Assembly (NCBI GenBank): GCA_013151535.1
Contig: JAADIC010000236.1
Coordinates: forward strand, 1 to 7,884
Direction of reading: 5' to 3'
Origin: Alphaproteobacteria bacterium
GTDB taxonomy: Bacteria > Pseudomonadota > Alphaproteobacteria > Rhodobacterales > Rhodobacteraceae
DNA: 7,884 nt
A model generated the notes under the pieces. The model had not been told where the DNA came from, did no database searches, and saw only the letters and a program-made list of their open reading frames with translations. Each line of letters begins with the position of its first letter. The first letter of the stretch is position 1. Position numbers and translations under genes: made by a program. Below are positions 1 to 6,236 of this stretch, in pieces.

Positions 1-180
1 GCCAAAACCGTCGTCGGCTATTGCAACGGCTATTGGTGCGCCCAGACACCCGCCATGTTCCTGAACGCCAAATATTCCCTAATCAACCTCGGCTACCCCG
101 GTGAAAAGCTGAAATATTATCGTGGCGGAATGCAGGCTTGGACATCGTTTGGGTTGAGCGTTGAGGGCCTCAAGAAATAG
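1..180 (+). CDS. Rhodanese-like domain protein, C-terminal part (5' end outside window)
   Basis: The open frame enters from the left edge and ends at a TAG at 178-180, leaving 59 residues. It shows the last third of a rhodanese (sulfurtransferase) fold. A beta-strand (TVVGY) leads into a loop beginning YCNGYWCAQTP, followed by a helix, the LGYPGEKLKYYRGGMQAW segment and a short tail ending EGLKK. In rhodaneses the loop cysteine (residue 8 here) accepts sulfane sulfur, and GGMxxW is the usual closing motif. The loop reads C-x4-C: a second cysteine (residue 13) sits where classical C-x4-R enzymes have arginine, so substrate or redox behaviour may differ. Anything N-terminal (signal peptide, second domain) cannot be seen. 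Its stop lies inside the 3' end of the convergent yaaA. Assignment to the fold is solid; the substrate is unknown. Confidence 0.85.
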   Translation, partial: AKTVVGYCNGYWCAQTPAMFLNAKYSLINLGYPGEKLKYYRGGMQAWTSFGLSVEGLKK

Positions 181-958
181 GCTGCGGCGGTTCATCGCGC
201 AAAAACACGGGCCGCATAGGTTCTGACTGATCGGGCTGGTACACATATCCGCCCGTATCAAAATCCTTCAGGGCATCAGGCGCAACAATTCGGTTCTGCA
301 TCACAAACCGCGCCATCGCACCACGGGCTCTCTTGGCAAAGAAACTGACAATTTTCGCCTCGCCCTTTTGCATGTCCAGAAACACCGGATTGACCACCGG
401 AATGGCCAGCTTATCCATCGGAACGGCGGTGAAATATTCGACACTGGCGCAATTGACCAATGCCTTGGCACCGGTTTCCCCGGCCACCGCATTCAACCGC
501 TCCGCCAGTCGCGCACCCCAATATTGATAGAGCGTCTTGCCCCGTCGCGTCGCCAGACGGCTGCCCATTTCAAGGCGATAGGGCTGGATACGATCCATCG
601 GCCGCAGCAAGCCATAAAGCCCTGACAATATCCGCAGATGATCCTGCGCATAGGCCAGCTCATCCGCATCAAGCGTTCCCGCCTCAAGCCCAATATAGGT
701 ATCCCCCGCAAAAGCCAGAACCGCCGGTTTCGTCACCTCATCGCAGGGCGTTTCTTCGAAGGCCTTGAACCGCCCCTGATTGAGCTTGGCCAAGTCCTGA
801 GAAATCGACATCAGCTTGCGCAATTTTGGCACCGACAACCGCCGCGCCGATCTGCTGAGCGACACCGCATCCGCCTGAAACTCCGGCGCTGACACCGCAA
901 CCTTCGCCGCAACAGGCGCGAAATCCAGCCGCTTGGCTGGTGAAATTACCACTAACAT
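170..958 (-). CDS. yaaA: Peroxide stress protein YaaA (DUF328/UPF0246 family)
   Basis: This 262-residue protein is close to the 258 of E. coli YaaA. It has the family's N-terminal signature MLVVISPAKRLDF, where the usual threonine after PAK is arginine. Other conserved blocks are FAGDTY (83-88), LSGLYGLLRPMDRIQPYRLE (111-130), NCASVEYF (169-176) and KRARGAMARF (209-218). In E. coli, YaaA is an OxyR-regulated cytosolic protein that lowers free intracellular iron under hydrogen peroxide and so limits Fenton damage to DNA; members of the family have also been reported to bind DNA. No catalytic reaction is established. The ATG at 956-958 is preceded by AGGGG six bases upstream and yields the canonical N terminus. 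It follows recQ by 18 bases on the same strand, so the two are probably cotranscribed. No promoter of its own is evident. Its TGA (170-172) lies within the opposing rhodanese gene. Confidence 0.95.
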   Translation of the reverse strand: MLVVISPAKRLDFAPVAAKVAVSAPEFQADAVSLSRSARRLSVPKLRKLMSISQDLAKLNQGRFKAFEETPCDEVTKPAVLAFAGDTYIGLEAGTLDADELAYAQDHLRILSGLYGLLRPMDRIQPYRLEMGSRLATRRGKTLYQYWGARLAERLNAVAGETGAKALVNCASVEYFTAVPMDKLAIPVVNPVFLDMQKGEAKIVSFFAKRARGAMARFVMQNRIVAPDALKDFDTGGYVYQPDQSEPMRPVFLRDEPPQPIS

Positions 959-976
959 ATCGCGCCCCTATCCCGT

Positions 977-3022
977 TCACACATCATTCAAAACCTCCAG
1001 AAACCGCGGGCCAAATCGTTCTGCCTTGGCATCCCCCAATATCCGGTTAATTTCACCGAGATCACGCGGATTACCCGCCGCCAGCTTGGCCAGCACGGCG
1101 CTGGAACAGCTCATCAACTTGCCCGCCCCGTCTGCACCCCGCGCCAGATCAAGCTGGGCTGCCTGCAAACGGTCAAACATTCCGCCACTTTCACGCCCCG
1201 CCAGCTTGCGCCGCGCCGGGTGCATCTCATCCACCGGGGCCTGATTGATCACCTCCAGAAAAATCTTGCCGTATTTTTCCAACTTCTTGGCCCCGACCCC
1301 TGCAAGGGCTGAGAACCCATCCAGATCCACAGGCCGCGAGGTCGCCATTTCGATCAGCGTACGATCCGGAAACACCACATAAGCCGGTGCTTTCATCGCC
1401 TCTGCCAATTCACGCCGCTTGGATTTGAGCGCCGCCAGCAACGGCTCATCCTCCTCCGCCACCAGCGCCCTGACCGTTGGCCGCGAACGCCCCTTTTGCG
1501 CAACAATGGTATCACGCCGCAGCTCGATGCTGGCCTCGGCGCGCAGAATTGGCCGCGCCGCTTGCGTCATCCTTAGCGCCCCAAAACGGGTGGAGTCTGG
1601 CCGGATCAGATCATAGCCCATCATCTGGCGAAACACCGCTTGCCATTCGCCCTTGGACATATCCGCGCCAACCCCGAATGTCGGCAAACGATCATGGCCG
1701 CGCTGGCGCACTTTGTCGCTCATAACCCCGCGCAGAATGTCAATCAGATGCCCCGCGCCGAAATATTCCCCGGTGCGCAGAATGGCCGACAAGGCTTTGC
1801 GCACCGCCTCGGTGCCATCAAACAATTCCGGCGGGCTGGCGCAGAGGTCGCAATTGCCACAGGCCTCCATCTCGTCGCCAAAATAACGCAGTAAAACACG
1901 GCGGCGACAGCGCCGTGCCTCGGCCAGACCAAGCAGTGCGTTCAGCCGCCCATGATCCGCCTCTTTACGTTCAGGCGGGGCCAACCCCTCATCAATCTGG
2001 GTGCGGCGCAATCGCACGTCATCCGCTCCGTAAAGCGTCAGCGTATCGGCGGGCGCACCATCACGCCCGGCCCGCCCGATCTCCTGATAATAGGCCTCGA
2101 TCGATTTCGGCAGATCCGCATGCGCCACCCAGCGGATATCGGGTTTATCGACCCCCATGCCAAACGCCACCGTCGCGACCACAATCAAGCCATCCTCGCG
2201 CGAAAACCGCGTTTCCGCGATCCTGCGCATCTCGGGATCAAGGCCTGCGTGATAGTGCAACGCCGTGTGCCCCTCGGCCCTTAACGCCTGCGCCAAAACC
2301 TCGGTCTTGGCGCGCGTGCCGCAGTAAATAATCCCCGACTGACCCTTGCGCGCATTGGCGAAATCAAGGATCTGCTGGCGTGGTTTGTCCTTGGGCTGAA
2401 ACGCCAGATTGATGTTGGGCCGGTCGAACCCGTAAAGAAAAGTCTCCGGCTGAACCCCGTCAAACAACCGCTCGACAATCTCGACCCGCGTTTCGGCATC
2501 CGCCGTCGCCGTGAACGCCGCCAAAGGCACGCCAAGCTGTTTTCGCAAATCGCCAAGCCGCAAATAATCCGGCCTGAAATCATGCCCCCACTGGCTAACA
2601 CAATGGGCCTCGTCCACCGCAATCAGGCGCACATCCAGCTTTTTCAGCATCATCATCGTGCCGGGATTGGCCAGACGTTCCGGCGCGATATAAAGCAGCC
2701 GCAAGCGCCCGTCATCAAGGGCGGTAAACACCTCTTCGATCTCGTCATCGGTGTTGCCCGAGGTCAGCGCCCCGGCCTCAATCCCCAGCTCGTTCATGGC
2801 CCGCACCTGATCGCGCATCAACGCAATGAGGGGCGAGATCACCACCGTCACCCCGCCGCCAACAATCGCCGGAAGCTGGAAACACAGCGACTTGCCACCG
2901 CCCGTCGGCATGATCGCCAGCACGTTCTGCCCAGTGCATACCGCATCAACGATTTCGCCCTGACCGGGGCGAAACTGGTCAAATCCGAAGACAGAGTTAA
3001 GAAGATCAAGCGGGCTGTTCAT
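977..3022 (-). CDS. recQ: ATP-dependent DNA helicase RecQ
   Basis: This 3'-5' superfamily 2 DNA helicase acts in recombination, RecF-pathway repair and stalled-fork processing. Numbered from the ATG at 3020-3022 (681 residues), the domains are clear. The N terminus carries the RecQ-specific motif FGFDQFRPGQ (12-21), Walker A MPTGGGKS (38-45), the DEAH box (137-140) running into CVSQWGHDFRP, and FTATAD (170-175). The second helicase lobe ends in QEIGRAGRDG (313-322), motif VI. A zinc-binding region uses C372, C388, C391 and C394. A winged-helix RQC domain follows (about 400-510), then an HRDC domain (about 525-595). An additional roughly 70-residue segment (614-681) resembles a second, degenerate HRDC. 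The frame stays open upstream to in-frame ATG (3067) and GTG (3118) codons, but the protein family normally begins just before the FGF motif, so 3022 is preferred. The AGAGG upstream is only two bases from the ATG, so the start is not certain. Confidence 0.95.
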   Translation of the reverse strand: MNSPLDLLNSVFGFDQFRPGQGEIVDAVCTGQNVLAIMPTGGGKSLCFQLPAIVGGGVTVVISPLIALMRDQVRAMNELGIEAGALTSGNTDDEIEEVFTALDDGRLRLLYIAPERLANPGTMMMLKKLDVRLIAVDEAHCVSQWGHDFRPDYLRLGDLRKQLGVPLAAFTATADAETRVEIVERLFDGVQPETFLYGFDRPNINLAFQPKDKPRQQILDFANARKGQSGIIYCGTRAKTEVLAQALRAEGHTALHYHAGLDPEMRRIAETRFSREDGLIVVATVAFGMGVDKPDIRWVAHADLPKSIEAYYQEIGRAGRDGAPADTLTLYGADDVRLRRTQIDEGLAPPERKEADHGRLNALLGLAEARRCRRRVLLRYFGDEMEACGNCDLCASPPELFDGTEAVRKALSAILRTGEYFGAGHLIDILRGVMSDKVRQRGHDRLPTFGVGADMSKGEWQAVFRQMMGYDLIRPDSTRFGALRMTQAARPILRAEASIELRRDTIVAQKGRSRPTVRALVAEEDEPLLAALKSKRRELAEAMKAPAYVVFPDRTLIEMATSRPVDLDGFSALAGVGAKKLEKYGKIFLEVINQAPVDEMHPARRKLAGRESGGMFDRLQAAQLDLARGADGAGKLMSCSSAVLAKLAAGNPRDLGEINRILGDAKAERFGPRFLEVLNDV

Positions 3023-3122
3023 GGCCTCTGGAATTTGTGGCTGCGCGATGTTGAAGGTGTCCCACATTAGAGAATCAGGAACAAGGGCTGCATTCTTGGT
3101 TAACGGCTGGATCCGCACAAAT

Positions 3123-3165
3123 CGTATGCACAGATGTCATACGCGTTGTGTACCGGAATCATACG
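3123..3165. repeat. Three CATACG/CGTATG hexamers upstream of recQ
   Basis: In the 156-base gap between rsmD and recQ, CGTATG at 3123-3128 and CATACG at 3138-3143 form a perfect inverted repeat with a 9-base spacer. A second CATACG at 3160-3165 repeats the 7-mer TCATACG at a 22-base offset, about two helical turns. This layout is compatible with a transcription-factor operator or a promoter region for recQ-yaaA. No convincing -35/-10 pair was found; TATGAT on the minus strand (3158-3163) is the best -10-like hexamer but lacks a good -35. The regulator, if any, is unknown. Confidence 0.4.
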
Positions 3166-3178
3166 TCTCAAACTCGTT

Positions 3179-3742
3179 CTAAATGGTAACGGTTAACAAA
3201 TTCACCCAAGTGTCGCCATACCGTCGGGCGTCCAGTTTCGTTAACCCATTCGGGGCTTGCTGTTCGCTGTTTTCTTCCCAGACAATGATCGCACCCGGGG
3301 CCAGCCAGCCGCCCGCAAGCGCCGCCATCAGGGCCTTTTCCCCCAGCCCTTTACCGTAAGGCGGATCAGCGAAAACCAGATCAAACCTGGGGCCATCCCA
3401 ACGGCCCAAACGCGTGGCGTTGCGCCGGATTAATCGTGTATTTTCAGCGGCATGGCACATTTCAATGTTGCGCGCGATCAACCCGCCCGCCTTGCGCCCG
3501 TCATCGACGAATACCACGCTTTGCGCACCCCGGCTCAACGCCTCAAGCCCCAGCGCGCCGGTGCCGGCAAACAGGTCCAAAACCCGCGCCCCGATCACTG
3601 GATTACCATAACCGCCGTTCAGCAAAAGGTTAAAGATACTCTCGCGCACACGATCCGAGGTGGGCCGTAAATGCGCCGCCGCATCGCCTTTGCCAACCGA
3701 GGCCAGTGTCAGCCCCCTGAATGTCCCGCCAATTATTCGCAT
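3179..3742 (-). CDS. rsmD: 16S rRNA (guanine(966)-N(2))-methyltransferase RsmD
   Basis: This 187-residue class I SAM-dependent methyltransferase modifies N2 of G966 in 16S rRNA during small-subunit assembly (E. coli numbering). The protein begins with the family hallmark MRIIGGTFRG (1-10), followed by RPTSDRVRES (26-35). The SAM-binding motif I is VLDLFAGTGALGLEALSRGA (54-73). The catalytic motif IV, DPPY (126-129), flips out and positions the target guanine. Length matches the family (E. coli 198). The ATG at 3740-3742 lies only 4 bases after the ferredoxin reductase TAA, with AAGG just upstream, so translation is probably coupled. It ends at a TAG (3179-3181). Many bacteria place rsmD beside coaD or ftsY; here its neighbour is a ferredoxin reductase, so position gives no further clue to role. 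Confidence 0.96.
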   Translation of the reverse strand: MRIIGGTFRGLTLASVGKGDAAAHLRPTSDRVRESIFNLLLNGGYGNPVIGARVLDLFAGTGALGLEALSRGAQSVVFVDDGRKAGGLIARNIEMCHAAENTRLIRRNATRLGRWDGPRFDLVFADPPYGKGLGEKALMAALAGGWLAPGAIIVWEENSEQQAPNGLTKLDARRYGDTWVNLLTVTI

Positions 3743-3746
3743 AGCC

Positions 3747-4949
3747 TTATTTCAACAATGATTTCAAATCACTAGAGGCATCCGCCACCATGTCTTTATC
3801 GGGTGATTTGCCCACCTCGATCAACCGTTTGCCGATCATATAGGCCCGCGGATCGTTCATCGCATCGACCGCCAACAATGTTTCACCCTGATAATACCAG
3901 AACGAAACGGAATCTTTACCTTTTCGGGTTACAATATTGTCGTAACCTGTATTCAGCCCCGCGATTTGCAGTTTCACATGATGCTGGTCCGACCAGAACC
4001 ATGGCCGCGCCTGATATTCCTGCTCCGCGCCCAGCATATTGGCGGCGACCGTTTCGGCCTGATCGATTGCGTTGGGCACGGATTCAAGCCTGATCCGCCC
4101 GCCCTTATAGGGGAAGGACGTGCAATCACCGGCGGCCCAGATATGCCTTACACTGGTGCGCCCAAAAGCATCGGTACGAATACCGTTTTCAATCGCGACC
4201 CCGGCCATTTCCGCCAGCCCAACAGATGGCATAATCCCGACACCGGCAATGGCAAAATCTATCTCGATCAGCCGCCCATCGGTCAATTCAGCCCCCGTCA
4301 CCCGAGCATCGCCAACCAATCGCTTCAGCCCGATACCTTCAACGATCTCGACCCCATGGCCCCTGTGTAACTCTCTGAAATAATTCGAGGTTTCCTCGGC
4401 CGCCACCCGTTGCAAAATCCGCTCGGCCATTTCGACCAGCACTACATTCAACCCACGCTTCGCCGCCACCGCCGCCGCCTCAAGCCCGATATAACCACCG
4501 CCAATAATCAGCAACCGCCGCCCTTGGGTAAACTCCGGTGCCATCGCATCCACATCCGCCAAGGAGCGCACGGCAAACACCCCCTCAAGCTCTCCGCCAA
4601 CCGCCGCAGGCAGGCGGCGCGGATCAGACCCCGTGGTGAACGCCAACTGGTCATAAGCCAGAACCTCGTCCCCCAAGGTCACGGTTTTCGCATCTGCATC
4701 GACCGCCAAAACTGCTTGTCCAAGCCGCAGATCAATATCATGTTCGCCGTAAAACGCCGCCGGCCTGAGATAAAGACGCTCCAGTTCCAACTCGCCCAAC
4801 AAATATTTCTTGGACAGCGGAGGCCGTTGATAAGGCGGTACATTTTCCGATCCGATCAAGGTCACCCGACCGTCAAACCCAAGGTTTCTGAGCTTGACCA
4901 CCAAGGATGATCCGGCCTGACCGGCCCCGACCACAACAATATGAGACAT
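3747..4949 (-). CDS. FAD-dependent NAD(P)H:ferredoxin reductase (putidaredoxin/rhodocoxin reductase type)
   Basis: Counted from the ATG at 4947-4949, this is a 400-residue, two-dinucleotide-fold flavoprotein. It would pass electrons from NAD(P)H through FAD to a [2Fe-2S] ferredoxin, which then serves a P450 or ring-hydroxylating oxygenase, or Fe-S assembly. Visible motifs are the FAD-binding GAGQAG (8-13), PPYQRPPLSKKYL (38-50), the NAD(P)H-binding GGGYIG (150-155), the second FAD motif WAAGDC (271-276), ESVPNAIDQA (289-298) and the C-terminal-domain block PWFWSDQHHVKLQIAG (316-331). These resemble CamA, ThcD and PuR-type reductases. No redox CxxC is present, which argues against the glutathione or thioredoxin reductase classes. 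In-frame ATGs at 4952 and 4964 would add 1 or 5 residues; 4964 has GAGG four bases upstream, whereas 4949 has GGGTGA and gives the family-typical MSHIVVVGAG start. No ferredoxin or oxygenase gene is nearby, so the partner is unknown. Confidence 0.92.
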   Translation of the reverse strand: MSHIVVVGAGQAGSSLVVKLRNLGFDGRVTLIGSENVPPYQRPPLSKKYLLGELELERLYLRPAAFYGEHDIDLRLGQAVLAVDADAKTVTLGDEVLAYDQLAFTTGSDPRRLPAAVGGELEGVFAVRSLADVDAMAPEFTQGRRLLIIGGGYIGLEAAAVAAKRGLNVVLVEMAERILQRVAAEETSNYFRELHRGHGVEIVEGIGLKRLVGDARVTGAELTDGRLIEIDFAIAGVGIMPSVGLAEMAGVAIENGIRTDAFGRTSVRHIWAAGDCTSFPYKGGRIRLESVPNAIDQAETVAANMLGAEQEYQARPWFWSDQHHVKLQIAGLNTGYDNIVTRKGKDSVSFWYYQGETLLAVDAMNDPRAYMIGKRLIEVGKSPDKDMVADASSDLKSLLK

Positions 4950-4975
4950 CATTTCACCCGTCATTTAACCTCATC

Positions 4976-4991
4976 GAACCCTATAGGGTTC
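4976..4991. promoter_or_regulatory. Perfect 16-base palindrome, candidate operator for the ferredoxin reductase
   Basis: GAACCCTATAGGGTTC is identical to its reverse complement. It lies 27 bases upstream of the preferred reductase start. On the minus strand it contains TATAGG (4985-4980), which with TTGCCG (5007-5002) and a 16-base spacer makes a weak sigma-70-like promoter, 4/6 matches at each hexamer. A symmetric site over a -10 would suit a dimeric repressor. In RNA it could instead form a 6-base stem with a TATA loop, but no U-run follows, so an intrinsic terminator is unlikely. The palindrome is certain; its function is inferred. Confidence 0.45.
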
Positions 4992-4996
4992 CCGCG

Positions 4997-5028
4997 ATCA
5001 CCGGCAATGAAAAACCTGGTGATTGCCG
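4997..5028 (-). other. Overlapping alternative hairpins between the acyltransferase stop and the palindrome
   Basis: Two inverted repeats interleave here. CGGCAAT (5002-5008) pairs with ATTGCCG (5022-5028) across a 13-base loop. ATCACC (4997-5002) pairs with GGTGAT (5018-5023) across 15 bases. The arms share bases, so the stems are mutually exclusive. They lie just after the acyltransferase TGA and may aid termination or 3'-end stability of the ridA-GDPD-acyltransferase transcript. No U-tract follows on the minus strand. Confidence 0.35.
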
Positions 5029-5030
5029 CG

Positions 5031-6209
5031 TCATTCCCGCTCGTCGCCCCCGCGTTTGAACGGCCCGTAGGACGTCAGGATCTCGATATCCTCGTCTACC
5101 GCCGCGCGTTCCTGTTCCAGAAACTGTTCAACAGCGCTGCGAAATCCCGCATCGCCAATCCAGTGCAGCGAATGGGTTACCACCGGCAAATAGCCCCGCG
5201 CCAGTTTGTGTTCACCCTGAGCGCCAGCCTCGACACGGGCGAGATTATGGGCAATCGCAAAGTCGATCGCTTGGTAATAACAAACCTCGAAATGCAGGAA
5301 GGGATGATCCTCGACGCAGCCCCAATAACGCCCGAACAGCGCGTCGCGGCCGATGAAATTCAGCGCGCCCGCAATCCAGCGGCCATCGCGTTCACACAGG
5401 ATCAACAGAACTTCCTCACGCATATGCGCCTGAACCTCGTCAAAAAATGCGCGTGTCAGATAGGGCGTGCCCCATTTGCGCGCGCCGGTGTCCTGATAGA
5501 ATTGCCAGAAGGCATCCCAATGCTTGGGCCTGATCTGATCGCCGGTCAACAGGTGGATTTCACCGCCAAAACCCTGCGCCCGCGCGCGTTCCTTGCGGAT
5601 CGCCTTGCGCTTGCGCGAGGACAGGCGAGACAGGAAATCCGCGAAGTCTTGATAACCGTCATTCAGCCAATGGAATTGTTGCCCCGTGCGGTGCATCAAG
5701 CCCATGGCACGGCCATTTTCCGCTTCGGATTCTCGGCAATAGGTGATGTGGAGCGACGACAGATTGTTCTCGGACGCCACCTGAACCGCGCCCTGCACAA
5801 GCGCTGATTGGCCTACAGACTCGAACCCCGGGCGGGTCAGGAACCGCTTGCCAGAGGCGGGCGTAAAGGGAACTGCAGCCTGCAATTTCGGGTAATATTG
5901 CCCGCCCGCGCGTTCAAATGCATGCGCCCAGGAATGGTCGAAAACATACTCGCCTTGTGAATGGCTTTTGACATAAAGCGGCATGGCCCCGATCAATTGT
6001 TCATTCTGCCAGGCCAGAATATGGCGCGGTGACCAGCCGGTTCCCAGCCCGACCGAACCGCTGTCTTCCAGCGCTTTCAAAAACCTATGCGTGGTGAAAG
6101 GATCATCGGGCGGGGAGCCTTCAGGGCTGGCAACCGCGTCCCAATCAGAGGCCGCAACCTCGCCCATCCCGCCGATCAGGGAAATCTCGATTACGCCGCT
6201 TTCGCTCAT
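5031..6209 (-). CDS. DUF482/FemAB-like GNAT-fold acyltransferase (peptidoglycan biosynthesis/recognition family)
   Basis: This 392-residue cytosolic protein has no signal peptide or membrane segment and matches the family long called DUF482 (PF04339), distantly related to FemAB aminoacyl-tRNA-dependent transferases and GNAT acyltransferases. Conserved landmarks are DHSWAHAFERAGGQYYPKLQ (91-110) continuing into AAVPFTPASGKRFL (111-124), a basic helix LSSRKRKAIRKER (196-208), GRYWGCVEDHPFLHFEVCYY (293-312) and EAGAQGEHKLARGYLP (327-342). The substrate has not been established for the family; a role in aminoacyl or acyl transfer to an envelope or lipid precursor is only an inference from the fold. 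The ATG at 6207-6209 has an AAGGTGGA ribosome-binding site directly upstream. It starts 27 bases after the GDPD gene and so probably shares its transcript. Family assignment is strong; function is open. Confidence 0.88.
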   Translation of the reverse strand: MSESGVIEISLIGGMGEVAASDWDAVASPEGSPPDDPFTTHRFLKALEDSGSVGLGTGWSPRHILAWQNEQLIGAMPLYVKSHSQGEYVFDHSWAHAFERAGGQYYPKLQAAVPFTPASGKRFLTRPGFESVGQSALVQGAVQVASENNLSSLHITYCRESEAENGRAMGLMHRTGQQFHWLNDGYQDFADFLSRLSSRKRKAIRKERARAQGFGGEIHLLTGDQIRPKHWDAFWQFYQDTGARKWGTPYLTRAFFDEVQAHMREEVLLILCERDGRWIAGALNFIGRDALFGRYWGCVEDHPFLHFEVCYYQAIDFAIAHNLARVEAGAQGEHKLARGYLPVVTHSLHWIGDAGFRSAVEQFLEQERAAVDEDIEILTSYGPFKRGGDERE

Positions 6210-6236
6210 TCCACCTTGCCTGTTCGCCGTGCCATG

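Noticed and set aside
2582..3070. Plus-strand open frame of 162 codons opposite the recQ 5' end
   Set aside because: It mirrors the helicase Walker A and DEAH coding region, with no motif or convincing ribosome-binding site of its own.
3165..3179. Possible SOS (LexA) box GTCT-N7-GTTC upstream of recQ
   Set aside because: The alphaproteobacterial box is GTTC-N7-GTTC. The first half-site here has two mismatches of four and the site touches the rsmD stop, so the match is no better than chance.
4976..4991. Reading the 16-base palindrome as an intrinsic terminator
   Set aside because: The stem is only 6 bases and is followed on the minus strand by GATGAGGTTAAATG, with no U-run. An operator-type role fits its position better.
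4941..5807. Long plus-strand open frame of 288 codons opposite the acyltransferase
   Set aside because: It lies antisense to a gene with clear family motifs, starts inside the reductase 5' end and has no recognisable domain. Long antisense frames are common opposite GC-rich genes.
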